From Xylaria sp. FL1777 (taxonomy: Eukaryota; Ascomycota; Sordariomycetes; Xylariales; Xylariaceae), in the NCBI GenBank assembly GCA_022578965.1, contig MU400604.1, positions 96,546-160,545 on the forward strand: a stretch of 64,000 nt of DNA. The letters run 5' to 3'. Each line of letters begins with the position of its first letter. Position 1 is the stretch's first letter. Positions 14,406 through 25,546 of this stretch are shown one piece after another. The notes below the pieces were generated by a model. The model made no database searches, was not told where the DNA came from, and was given only the letters and a program-made list of their open reading frames with translations. Made by a program: the position numbers and the translations under genes.

Positions 14406-14900
14406 TATAACAAACTTATTATATATTAATATAATAGGTTTGCTTTTAAGGTTTTAATTTATAAATAACAATAGGATTTTTAATAATAGTTCATTAAAAA
14501 GGTTTTTAAAGTACTTTTATTATTGTGCATTAATAAAGGTCTTAAAAAATTAAAAGTAATAAATGTATTAATGCTTAATAGTTATAAAAAAATTAATAAC
14601 TAAAAAACTAGAACTAAATAAATAATTAAATATAAAAAATGCATAATTATATAAACAAAGAAAAAGTAAAAAAAGTAATGATTTTTTTTAAATTACTGCA
14701 AGTTTAATAAGCATTAAATTATTATAAGCCTAGTAAGCTTTAAATTACTATAAGTTTAGTAAGCTTTAAATTACTATAAGCTTAGTAAGCTAAGTAAGTT
14801 GTTATATAACTTTAGCTTTAGCTAGCAAAAAAAGAAGTGCATAATATATATAAAGGCATTAAGCCGCTTTAAAAGCTACCTTTATGCTAATTTTATAACA
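14406..14900 (-). repeat. LTR of older X, subfamily b, with three 26-bp tandem units
   Basis: The first 250 bp match the subfamily-a LTRs. The middle is different: instead of two 38-bp units it has three 26-bp units (14,709-14,734, 14,735-14,760, 14,761-14,786), each ending in TTTAGT, CTTAGT or CCTAGT. The end again reads TTTTATAACA. Length is 495 bp, against 494 bp for the inverted counterpart at 52,257-52,750, which has the same 26-bp repeats. Confidence 0.72.
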
Positions 14901-14903
14901 AAG

Positions 14904-15607
14904 ATTTAGTAGTTCTTTATAAATAATAATACTTTTATTTTTTTTTGCTAAAAATAATGCCTTTAAACTTACTATATAAGCTTTAAAAAAGTATAATTAG
15001 CTCTTTTAATACTTTTTTGCTTTAAGTTTAGCTATTTAGCTAAAAGTACTAGCAATAGTACTATTAAGCTATATTAATAGCTTAAATAAGCTAAATTAAA
15101 TTAACAAGCTAAATTAATAAGCTAAATTAATTAATATTGCTAATATTATTGCAAATTTAAGCAAATTAGCTATTTTTAAGCTATTTTAGCTATAATAAAA
15201 AAATTTAGTTATTTTAGCTGTTTTTGTGTAGTTTAGCTATTTATAAGCTATTTTAACTACAATTAAAAAACTAGCTATTTTAGCTATTTGTAGCTATTTT
15301 AGCTATAATTAAGCTATAACAGCATTTTTTAGCTATTATAACGTTTTTTAGCTATTTATAGCTTTTTTAACTAATTATTAAAGTGCTTAAATAAGTAGCT
15401 AGCTTAAAGGTTTAAAGCTTATATATATTAACTTTTGAATAATTAAATAATGCTAATATTATTGCTAGCAAGCAGATTTATATAATATTTGCTTATGCAA
15501 GTGCTTTTTTAATACGGCAAGATTGTTGTTACATGATTAATTCTTTATGCATGCCAAGCAATCTTAGCAACGGTTGCCATTCAGTCTTTTTAGGGTAAAT
15601 ACGGTAC
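14904..15607 (+). repeat. Left border repeat, 704 bp, inverted copy of 48,222-48,925
   Basis: The left edge follows three bases after the X LTR, and the right edge ends in GGGTAAATACGGTAC, after which the sequence is unique. The outer 560 bp are AT-rich and full of AGCTATTTT-like repeats (15,150-15,400). The inner 139 bp are of normal composition. Against the right copy, the inner part differs at six sites, and in all six the left copy carries the CpA-to-TpA product, which points to light RIP on this copy. No open frame was found in it. Confidence 0.85.
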
Positions 15608-16601
15608 TTAGTCCACCCCGGGTTTTTAATGTCGGTGCAGCCGAAATCGAGATTTAGTGTCAAAGCTGTCTGCACAATTACCTGCATCAGCAATTGAAAT
15701 CCCAGTACCGGTAGTTACCGTGCTGTATCAACAAGATAATAGTATACCGTGCCAAAAAGCTACACACGCATACTGCATAGGAGGCTGACAAGGCTAGGCT
15801 GTTTTTTTGGCTGACTACATATAAGGATTTGTCTGAGGCTGATAAATGTTTGCATAGTTGACTAACTCAAAGAAGACGCAGCATGATCCTCTGTGTCTAT
15901 TGCTTTGCTGAAAAAAATTCTCAAATTGAACTCTGTATGCTAACTAGCTGTAGTCGTGAGACCCATATGCATTGGAAACAACCCTTAACTTGGCACAACG
16001 AGTAAGCTATCTTATACTTGCATACATCTATGATCATGTGAAGCAATTTATTAACAACTCTTGTCCCTTACCTGCTCTCCTACTCTACTACCTACTCCTG
16101 ATATTCGGACTTGTTAACCTGGGAGTGTCTGGATTATTTCCATAGAGAAACATGACCTTTCCCATAGACCCAGTACTTTGCTTGATAACCTTTTTGCTAA
16201 GCGAGCCTTCCCTGGAAACAACGCTATATCATTAGTACCCGTCATATTCTGTCCTTCCAAATACTATATTTATTGTTGTAAATTTATATTTGTATGTGAG
16301 ATAAGTATTGAATAGGTCCTAGTTATATGCACTTTTAACATTAGGGGTTCTTTTTCATGTGATTGGGTGAATACCTACGCAGTATGCCAGAACTACCTAT
16401 CCACTTGCACTAACCGCCTCGGTAAGTTAGTGGAGTTATGTGATGGTCCCCACCTTTGATTTATTAGCGTCCGCCGATAAGCGCCTCTTTGGCCAGATAA
16501 GGGGATCCTTGGTAATCTTTCAATCGTCACTGCAAATATCTCCTCCACCTTGAATTCAAGCAACCCTAACACATAGGCAGACAACGCGCGACCACTCCGT
16601 T
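15608..16601. other. Upstream region of the MPP-alpha gene, no gene recognised
   Basis: This is unique sequence of normal composition between the left border repeat and the first ATG of the MPP-alpha gene. It presumably holds the promoter and 5' leader. A 63-codon open frame on the minus strand (16,393-16,584) has no recognisable features. No RNA gene was seen. Confidence 0.5.
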
Positions 16602-18403
16602 ATGTTTCGCGCGTATACAGCCAAGTCTCTAGTCAAGGGCCTTGCCTCACCCGTGCGTGGAAGGGCCGGGATAGCCCGCCTGCCGTTGAGCCGGAGCCTC
16701 GCGACTGTTGAAGTTCCACCTGCCAAGGTAGCCAAACCCTTTTCTCAGCTGTCTTTACATGTATACATATGCATATCCTAACACTTCTTCAGGAGCCCAC
16801 TGAACTCGATCGCATCACGACACTTCCAAATGGCGTTCGCGTCGCATCCGAAGCCCTTCCTGGGTCTTTCTCCGGTGTCGGTGTTTATATCGAGGCCGGA
16901 TCGCGATTCGAAACTCCTCAGCTAAGCGGATTGAGCCATATCGTCGATCGTCTAGCCTTCAAGTCCACCACCAGCAAATCGGGCGCGGATGTCCAAAAGA
17001 CTGTCGAGTCTCTGGGTGGAAACATACAATGTGTTTCTTCCAGAGAATCTATCATGTACCAGGCTGCTACTTTCAACTCTACAGTCTCCGTGGCAGCTGA
17101 AATGCTCGCCGACACCGTCCGAAATCCCCGTATTACCCCAGAGGAGGTCTCTCAAGAGCTTGCCACCGCTGAATATGAGATCACCGAGATATGGAGGAAG
17201 CCCGAACTCATTATGCCTGAATTGGTACACATGGCAGCTTTTAGAGCTAATACTTTGGGCAACCCACTATTATGTCCCCAGGAACGCATACCACAGATCG
17301 ATAGGTCAGCCATTAAGACATACAGAGATACCTTCTATCGCCCGGAACGAACAGTCGTAGCCTTCGCCGGTGTTCCTCACACTGAGGCTGTGCGGTTAGC
17401 CACTGAATTCTTTGGTGACATGAAATCCACCGGACCGCCGTTGCTATCAAGATCGGGCTCAGAAACATCTGTAAATTCATTGTCATCAGCCGAGTCCTCG
17501 TCTTCCCCACCCTCATCTCCGTCATCCACAAAATCGACCCAACAATCTTCCAGTTTCTTGTCTAAACTACCCCTTTTCAAGAATATCTCTACTTCTGCGA
17601 GCGCGAATGCTGCCGTTGTTGATTCCGCGGCTGTTACCCCAGCAGTAGACAACATTCTTGCTCCCGCTCGATATACCGGAGGTTTCATCTCACTTCCTAC
17701 TCAACCACCTTCTCAAAACCCTATGATACCCGCTTTCAGTCACATTCACATCGCATTTGAAGGACTGCCTATAGCATCCAAAGACATATATGCGCTTGCG
17801 GCATTAAATACCCTGCTCGGCGGTGGCGGCTCATTTTCCGCCGGTGGTCCCGGAAAGGGCATGTACTCTCGATTGTACACTAACGTTCTCAATCAACATG
17901 CCTGGGTGGAGAATTGTATGGCTTTCAACCATTCATACACAGACTCTGGTTTGTTTGGCATATCTGCAATATGTACGCCCGGCCGTACCTGGCACATGCT
18001 GGATGTAATGTGCCAGGAACTCAGAGCGCTTACCATGGATACCGGCTTCTCAGCACTTACTGAAACGGAAGTCAAGCGTGCCAAGAACCAACTTCGATCG
18101 AGTCTGTTGATGAACCTTGAGAGTCGTATGGTCGAGTTGGAGGATCTTGGCAGACAAGTCCAAGTTTATGGTCGGAAAGTACCAGTACTAGAAATGTGCC
18201 ATAATATCGAGAAGCTAACCGTGAAGGATCTTCGAAACGTCGCAAGGAAAGTTCTTGGCGGCCTTGTTGAGAACAAGGGAAACGGTAGTGGAGCTCCTAC
18301 CGTCGTAATACAAGAAGCAGATGCACCACAATTCACCGCGAAGCCGATGAGTTGGGAGGACATTCAAGATAGGATATTCAGATGGGGGCTCGGCAAACGG
18401 TAG
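16602..18403 (+). CDS. Mitochondrial processing peptidase, alpha subunit (MAS2/MPP-alpha)
   Basis: This is the non-catalytic, substrate-recognising subunit of the matrix peptidase that removes presequences from imported proteins. Two exons are proposed: 16,602-16,727 and 16,793-18,403 (578 aa). The 65-bp intron has a GTAGCC donor, CTAAC branch and CAG acceptor. Exon 1 encodes a typical Arg-rich, acid-poor presequence (MFRAYTAKSLVKGL...). The start at 16,602 is preferred over the in-frame ATG at 16,769, which lies in the intron. Residues 91-95 read HIVDR where the catalytic beta subunit has HxxEH, so zinc binding is absent as expected for alpha. Residues 385-399 form the diagnostic glycine-rich loop GGGGSFSAGGPGKGM that binds presequences. 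A Ser/Pro-rich low-complexity insert occupies about residues 255-290. Length fits fungal alpha subunits. It is tail-to-tail with the rhamnosidase gene. Confidence 0.96.
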
Positions 18404-18883
18404 AGGTCGGGTCTTATTTCGAAGAAATAATGGCCCGTGGCGCCGGTTGTTCATATATTCTCCGTGCTACATATACTTCAGAACAGTGGCGCGGTGTACA
18501 AATTAAGAGGTCAGGAACTATCACAGAGGTTGCACTCTACTATAGATAGGCAGTTGCAGCCGTGTATAAGCATGTAACAACAGGACTGATGAAAAAATGA
18601 CACATCGCATTTTAATAAAATTTACAAAGTACTTCGGGATGTTTCTTTTCACATGTGCGCAACCTCACCTTCTTCCTGGTTGAATTACTCAGGACTCACA
18701 AGCAGTCAGTTGTCTATTAACACTTAATCACTACTCTTTCGGGTTTTGACATCAAATTTGGAATCCATGCTAGATGGTTGAAAATATAATCACATACAGT
18801 AGTAGTTCCAAGTATAAGGTAACTTAGGTATTAAAGAGAGCAGATACTATTCTGCCGACTATAGGAAAAACCATACCGCACCA
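18404..18883. other. Convergent 3' intergenic region
   Basis: This 480-bp gap lies between the stop codons of the MPP-alpha (+) and rhamnosidase (-) genes. It should contain both 3' UTRs; an AATAAA-like TTTAATAAAATTT lies near 18,610. No open frame of interest was seen. Confidence 0.5.
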
Positions 18884-21128
18884 TTACAACTTTCCAGATA
18901 ACGTCACAACCGCCTTCTTCCCACCTTCAACCCGCACCTCCTCCTCTGAACCAGGGCCACCTACCGTCCCCGTGGTGCCATTCGGCGGATCAACAGTGAC
19001 AACGATATCACCAGCGGAGTTCCTCCGCCAACTAACGCCCAGCGGTCCGTACGGCGTCGGGACCACCCCCTGAGCCCAGGCGATATCATCCGTGGCAACG
19101 GGATTCACGACCCACGCCGCGAAGCCGGGCTTCGCAGGCTTGACGCCGAGCAAGTACGTGCTCAGCAGCGGCGTGACGCCCGTCGACCAGCCGTGCGCAA
19201 GACTAGTATCCGCAGCCTCGTACTTGGCGCCGCCGGCACCAATGCCCTCCCAATGCGTGACGCCGGGGTCCTGCGCCGCCATCCACCCCCACGTGCGCCG
19301 GACGAGGTCGAGGGCGCCGGCAACATCGCGGCCGCCCTCGAAGCGCGCCGCCGCCTCGAAGTACGACGTGAACGCGTACACGCGCTCCGAGAACCCGGCC
19401 CCGAGTGCCTCGCCGCCACCATCGTAGAACGCATTCCCGTACCCCCGCGCCGTGCTCCCGGCCAGATACCGCAGCGCCGCCGCCGCCGTCGTGGCGTTCG
19501 CTATCCCCGCCAGCACGGCCAGGCTGTTCCCGTCCTGCGCATGCGCGCTGCACCCGGCCCCCGCGCACCGCCGGTCCAGGTACGCCGACACCGAGGCGTC
19601 CCACAGCGTCCTCTGGAAGCCGGCGGAGACGGCCGCCGCGAGGGCGCGCCACCGCGTCGCGTCTTCTGCCATGGGCGGGTCCGCGAGCTCGGCTAGCTCT
19701 GCGGCTTTGTTCAGAGCTAGCACGTATAGCGCGCTGTAGTAGGCTGCGGATCCCGGGCGCGGGAGGAACGCGTAGTCGCCGTATCCGTCGGGGCGCACGA
19801 GGAGCTGCGTCGCGCTGTCCGTGTGCGCGGGGTAATATGTGTCGAGGACCGCGGCCATGGCGGCGTAGTGCGCGGCGAGGTACGAGGTGTTGCCCGTGTA
19901 GAAGACGTAGTCCCAGCTGCAGGTGATCCAGTAGAGGGGGTAGTCGAAGAGCGAGAGCGTGTAGTCGTTGATGCTGGCGGGCGGGATCCAGCCGTCGGCG
20001 CGCTGGTGAGACGCTAGGTCCTCGAGCACGTTGAGCGAGGCCAGCGAGGTGTCGTGCGAGAGGTAGCTTGTTAGCGACGCCACTGCTAGGTCGCCTATGT
20101 ACGGGTCTCGATCCCGCTTTGCGCCGTCGTGGAGGACGAGCTTGTTGAGCAGTGTTGCGCTTGTTGCGCCGCGGGGCTCTGTGTCGTTGTCCCTGAAGAT
20201 GTCTGTCACCATCTCAACTGTGTATACCCCGTCATACCACCATTGGGTTAGGTTGGTGTCGGAGCACTCGAACCATCCTGTGAATGTGGCCGGTGTGCCC
20301 AGATACCCGGACCAGCGTAGGCTTACAGACGTGATCTCTACTTGGCCGGCAGCAGACGTGTACGGCGCATCTGTCGTCAGAGCGTCCAGTGAGATCCGGA
20401 CATATCGGAACGCATGCAAGCCATCAGAGCAGACTTTGTTATCGTACTCACAGCCCCATTGGTCTTCCCAAGTATACGGGCTATTCTTGACGGCGATCTA
20501 GGGACACGATTGTGAGCCCTTGTGTCTGCTCCCCCAAAATAAATTATGGAGTTATTATATTGTTTTCTTACCTGATCTGTTCCAGTAGTGACGAGTTGAG
20601 GTGGATCCTGTCGTGGAAATACTCAGCCCCTGAGATACAACGTTGATTCTCATCATAGTGTTTGTTTTGAGCCACGTTGACACGAAACTACGATGTATAA
20701 GAATGAAAACGGCATACCCCCTGCGCCCTGTCTGAGCGTGTGTAATCACTACGATCAGTAAGATACTCAAGGGCCTCCGAAAATGCCAACCGAATCCCTG
20801 GAAAGCTCTGGGACGACCCATTCGCCGAGCCAGCGAACTCGAGCAACAGCTGACCGACGACATTCTGGCCAAAGTCAATAACAAGCGTCGGGATTTCACC
20901 CGAGCCATCGGTTCCAGTGAGGACAGTCGTGGTAGACCCCGTGATTAGTCCCTCGGCATCCTTAACATCGCCTTGCGTGTAATTCGACAGTATAGTCGCC
21001 GGACGCACGATGGTGCTATTCGGGGCGCGCACATACTGGTGCCAGCTCGGCGAGTCTTGCGCGAGTGCTAGAAAAGGCAACACGAAGGCCACTGGCCAGA
21101 GGGCTGAGACGAGTGAGCATGCGCGCAT
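18884..21128 (-). CDS. Secreted GH78-type alpha-L-rhamnosidase (six-hairpin glycosidase)
   Basis: The predicted product is an extracellular enzyme that removes terminal alpha-L-rhamnose from plant glycosides or pectin. Exons: 21,128-20,718, 20,607-20,572 (36 nt), 20,497-18,884; introns 110 and 74 bp; 686 aa. The product starts with a signal peptide (Leu/Val/Ala-rich core, ALAQ cleavage region near residue 24). Family landmarks are DFGQNVVG and SDYTRSD in the N-terminal part, TGTDQIAVKNSPYTWEDQWG across the exon 2/3 joint, and DGAKRDRDPYIGDL near residues 273-286. The last is at the position of the acidic catalytic segment of GH78. The 3' two-thirds of exon 3 is strikingly GC-rich (about 19,100-20,100), which creates long false frames on the opposite strand. 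The acceptor of intron 1 (ACAG at 20,608) was chosen by frame and conserved spacing. Substrate specificity is unknown. Confidence 0.87.
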
Positions 21129-22234
21129 GATGTCTCAAGTCTTCAACTTATCCCAGCAACATGCAGCAGAAACGAAATTGGACGTATAGTGAAAACAGGT
21201 AAAGAGGTAAGTAGATGACTGAGAGCCGTAAGCAGACTGAAAACCTTTCACACCTCTGCCTCAATCCTTTATAAAATTCCATCCAGCGCGGGAGGGGGTT
21301 GTAAGTATGTATTCACATACTCTGTCGCTTCACTTCGATACGGGAAGGAATTGCGGTTCAATCGAATCCAAAACTGGAAACATTCACCATCAAATAAGCC
21401 CAGCCACGACGTAACCGTCACACAAGCTCGGCACAATGTCAACCGACCCCTCGGGTATGGACTATGGGGTGCAGTGCTCGCCATGACACCGATAGCCCCG
21501 AGAAAGGATTGTCGGCCATACGTATGGGGCAGGTGGGAAATGGTGCCGGACCCCGGACCAAGACGACGGCGTGTCGATCATGCGCTTTCTCCGCATTATC
21601 GGTAGTGCTGAACGTAGGCGAGCTTGGTGACAACGTTGCAGCCGGTGCTGCCGAGCCTCCCTAGGCTTTTGCCGTGCAGGGGTATCAGCGGTATGATTTA
21701 TACTAGTTAACCTTTCTGGGTCGAGGCCTGACCTTTCAGTTATGGCAAGGCTGAATATATAAGCGAGGAGCAGATCTCGTAGTGTTCGGCACCTAACATT
21801 GTAATTTTACGTCTTACAAGTGAGGGCTTGGTCACTGTCGACTAGAAAAGCGCGGCCATGTATCCTAGTAATCACATCCTAAGAATGACACAAATTATTC
21901 GGTCCTAGATTCCCATATCGCAACGCAAACACAAGAACGTAGGGTATGGACGACTTCAGAAGACATGATCACGTATGGGATAACACCTTAGTTATCTTCG
22001 CACCATCACGAGCATGTTGAATTGTCACGGAGGGGAAGACTGTACAAAGTTGTAAATAAGAGAGCATATCGCTTCCATGAATTTGTAATGAGCACTTCAG
22101 TTTTATTCCATGACTATACCGCAGGACCTGAAGCTTGGTCTATCGATTTTACCCCAACGCCGTCTCGAGCCATAAAGCTACTTATATGCCCGCGCACCTT
22201 GTACCTGAAGTCACTTTTATGGGCAAGTCAGGAC
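21129..22234. other. Upstream region of the rhamnosidase gene, no gene recognised
   Basis: This 1.1-kb spacer lies between the 5' end of the rhamnosidase gene and the 3' end of the NAD-GDH gene, which run in the same direction. A TATA-like CTTTATAAAA lies near 21,267, about 140 bp upstream of the rhamnosidase ATG. Several overlapping open frames (21,269-21,664) lack recognisable features. Confidence 0.45.
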
Positions 22235-25200
22235 TCAAGATGATTCCAACTTAGCCATTCTTTTCGACATGCTACAAAGAATGTTAGTATGTTTCTCGAG
22301 TATAAGAAAGATCATCAGATATAGAACTTACAAGTCATAGAAAGCAAATTGACTAGGCTGACTGCCGAACTCGTATACAAAACGAGATGCCAAATAGCTT
22401 CCGAAAATCGCTCGGAGATAGGTATCTGGAACACGCGTAATAATTGCATCGAGCCCAAGCTTCTCCAAGAGAAGCTTGGGGAGAGCATCAGCTAGTACTG
22501 ATCGTCGGATTTTCTCGTTCTTCCATAGATCAGACTGCTGCAGCTCTTCATCGAGGTCTGTGATAGCAACAGACAATTTATCAGAGAGCACTGCACGAGG
22601 CACACCAGTTTGTTCATGCTCCCTCCAGATTGCCTCGAATTCTAGACGGGCGTTCCCGCAAATTGTCTCTTGAACTTGTTTCACGTATGCCTTGTAAAAT
22701 TCAGGTGCCTGGCCTCGATCATCACAGCACATATTCTCTATGAATCCTTCGTCATCGAAGCTGAGTGAGGCGAGAACCTCAAGCGATGATGATGTAACAC
22801 CACCTTTGTTTGCGGATGCATCTTTGAATAAAATGCACCCAGCTTCTTCCAACCGCAGTTTGGCGTCTTGCGTAATGAACAAGTTAGCTCCTTCGACGAT
22901 GTATGGTATTTTTGTTCTGCCATCTTTGATAAGCCTGTTGACCGTCGAAAGGTCAATGGACTCAGGACGACCACCACAAGGTACAAAACAATCTGTTAGG
23001 TCGGAATCTCGTAAATGAAAGACATTACGGAAGGAAGTTCCACTGTTAACGAACTCGCCGGAAGGCAATGTAATGTTTGAATCGTCACACAAGACACGAT
23101 AGCCATCTGGTGATAGTTTTGAAATATCAAAATGAGAAATCATGACACGGTTCTTGGCTAACCGGCGCAATTCGTCCTTATCGATCCCATTGGGATCAAC
23201 CAGGACACCGGAACCGTCCACAATGGCAGTATATTTCTCATTGCTGAGAAGTATTTCGTTGCTTCCCAGGTCGCCGTCAGGACCACCAGTCTGCATCTTT
23301 TTGACCGTGGCAGGATCAAGGTTCAGCTTGCGGTAGATGCCCTTAACATACTCCCTCACTGACAATGTAGTCATGCCATATGCGTCGTGCGGAATGCCGC
23401 CCAGCTTGGGAGATTTGCCCGTGAAAAAGGACTTCCACCAAGGGGCGCCTCGGAAGCGAGCGTGCTCTGTAGCCCAGTCCACCAGGTCAGCCGTGTTTTC
23501 GTCGGGACCCAAAAATAGAATCTCTTCCTTGCGATGGAGGTCAACTATAGGATTCTTGATACCCGGCGTTTGGGCAGGGAGTAGAAGATCCAAGATGCTA
23601 TCGATATATTTCTCGAACGCTTCGCGTGCTCGGTCTTGCTGCTTAGCATCAAGCAAAATGACACCCTTGGAACCACCCTCTGGGATGTCCTTGTTCTTGC
23701 GTTGCTGTGTGCTTGCAAGGCCATAATTTTCATCAAAAAGATTTCTCGCATTGATGCTGAATGCCTCCTTGCTGCGGGATTTCACGATTCTGATACCTCC
23801 TCGAGCGACATCCTTGAATCGAAGATGAAAGCCGCGTGCCTCGGCACTTATAACAAGAAACATGCCATACAGGCGACGGGGATATTCTGATTCTGGAAGG
23901 AAGGTTGGGTCAAGACGGAAGCTCAAAGCTACTTTGGTAGGTGTGAAGTAGTTCGTCTTCAAAACAGCATTGTTAAAGATACGAAAAGCGGTCATAACCA
24001 TCTCTTCGTGTTCATTGGACACTTCTCGGCTAATCTTTTCCTTTAGGAGGGCATCTGACAGAATATCAACCGAAGGAGTGGGGGCAATGAGATGTCGTTC
24101 GAACCCAGCACCAACAGCTAGATGAATACTGGCGAAGGCTGCATATAGAGATCTGACTAACTCGGGGTAGGACGAGATAATCTCTAAAATATAGTCAGGA
24201 GTAAATGTCTCAGTGCGTAGGCGGCGCTTCAGTTTAGAAAGCATCTCTGCGTGTGCCGCGTTGGTGGCATTCAGGGCATTTCTGATGGATGTGTACTCAG
24301 GGCCTAAACGGTTCAGGAAGTGTTGAACGAAAACCCAAACGCAATGTCCGTAGACGGTTTCCTGGAGACTCAGCTGTCCAGACGCGAACAGTGGGTGAAG
24401 CTTGTTCTGCGGAATACAGTATAACAGAGAAATTTCTTTGGTGATCTGGTGAATTGATTGCTCAATGGGCATAGAGTTGGTTTCCCGATTTCCGGACGGC
24501 TTCAAGTAAATACTCATAACGGTTATTCCGTTTGAGAATTGCTCAACATATTTTCTGGAGCTAGTAACCCCATAGTAATGGTATAAGTCACTCAAGGCGC
24601 TGAAAAGGCCACGGGCTGTGCGGGAGCGGAATGCGACAACAAGACGTTTCTCCTCTGTGCCTTCTATATCGAATACTTCGATCACCGGCCCCGTACGGCT
24701 GACAGCGAGCTTGATAATGTCATGATAAATCAACTTGGTATTCTTAGTCGCCTTCGTCAAAAACATCCTATCGCTGATGACTTCAAGACGGGTCTCATCG
24801 GGGGCTGGCCTTGAGTCCACAAACTGGCACTGATACACGAAGTAGCAACGCAGGGAGGTAGTAGATGATTCGTCGTTAGATAGAGATACAGGCGAGCGAA
24901 AGGTCTCAACCCGGAATCTCTTATCGTGATCCGCGTGGTCAAGATACTTCGCTTCCAATCTGTTCTCATAGCGCGGACCCTTGATATTAGAAAGTCCAGG
25001 GACGCTCGTGTCGATGTAGATAGCGTGGTCTATAGCCTCCATATCTAGTTGTATTTCTTCGCGCCTGTCTATGCGGGAATGGGCTGCAACTTTGGCGGCA
25101 TACATTGATGTAATTATTGTTGCAATAACCTCTGCTTTTTCCATCTGGAAGTAAACATCATCTATGCCCAGTTCGTTGTAGAACCAGGATATCTGTTCTT

Positions 25201-25546
25201 CCAAATGTGAAACTGGAATCCAGTCATCCTTTGCGATGATTTCTTTGACTACGAATTGTTAGCAACACAGCCTATCCAGGCACTGTGATCGTATAACGGG
25301 CTTACCTGCGGTCATCTGCGCTTCCTTGCCCTTGAACTCCGGAGCGATGTACCCGACCGTAGCGGATCGTAAGACCTTGTGTCCATTGTGCCCATTCTGA
25401 CCATCAACCCTGTCACTACCGAGCGGGACAGTGAAGTGGGTGGGCTGGGGCGAAGGATGGCGAGAGACTTGTTCATCCTTAATCTTGCTCAGCAACTTAT
25501 TAGCGGGGGCCGAAGCCTCTGCTGAAGCTAGGTTACTGGAAGTCAT
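22235..25546 (-). CDS. NAD-specific glutamate dehydrogenase (large fungal GDH2 type)
   Basis: The enzyme catalyses oxidative deamination of glutamate to 2-oxoglutarate and ammonia with NAD+, the catabolic direction of nitrogen metabolism. Three exons: 25,546-25,306, 25,248-22,332, 22,271-22,235; introns 57 bp (GTAAGC...CTAAC...TAG) and 60 bp (GTAAGT...ACTAAC...TAG); 1,064 aa, the size of fungal large-type NAD-GDH. The catalytic domain is clear: KDVARGGIRI near residue 558, IPEGGSKG with the conserved lysine near 605, then ADLVDWATEHA and CFVPCGGRPESI. The 12-codon last exon restores the end ...FAFYDFMSKRMAKLESS; without splicing the frame stops at 22,328. The start at MTSSN is inferred, and an upstream in-frame ATG exists at 25,711. 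The N-terminal 60 residues are poorly conserved and low in complexity. Confidence 0.95.

Larger units (their letters stand above)
1..14900 (-). mobile_element. Older copy of LTR retrotransposon X, RIP-degraded, split by a second X
   Basis: This is the remains of one LTR element. Its internal region is in two pieces, 1-4,136 and 11,855-14,405, and one LTR lies at 14,406-14,900; the other LTR would lie left of the window. The two pieces join at the TATTG target duplication that flanks the younger element at 4,137-11,854. The junction they would form matches the uninterrupted junction inside the younger copy (8,791-8,800) and in the right-hand copy (near 63,165). Composition is overwhelmingly A+T with very few CpA or CpG and many stops in all frames. 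That is expected after RIP, so no protein domain can be read. Minus-strand transcription is inferred from the polypurine tract position in the younger copy. Family (gypsy or copia) is not determinable by eye. Confidence 0.75.

Noticed and set aside
14709..14786. Three spaced repeats as a CRISPR-like array
   Set aside because: They are contiguous 26-bp tandem units with no spacers, inside an LTR of a eukaryotic retroelement.
15577..15600. TTTTAGGGTAAA as a telomere-repeat remnant
   Set aside because: Only one partial TTAGGG unit is present, and it is part of a repeat found in two inverted places. It is not an array.
19193..19926. Long plus-strand and minus-strand open frames of 90-173 codons
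   Set aside because: They are shadows of the GC-rich third exon of the rhamnosidase gene; their Arg/Pro/Ala composition is an artefact of GC-rich codons.
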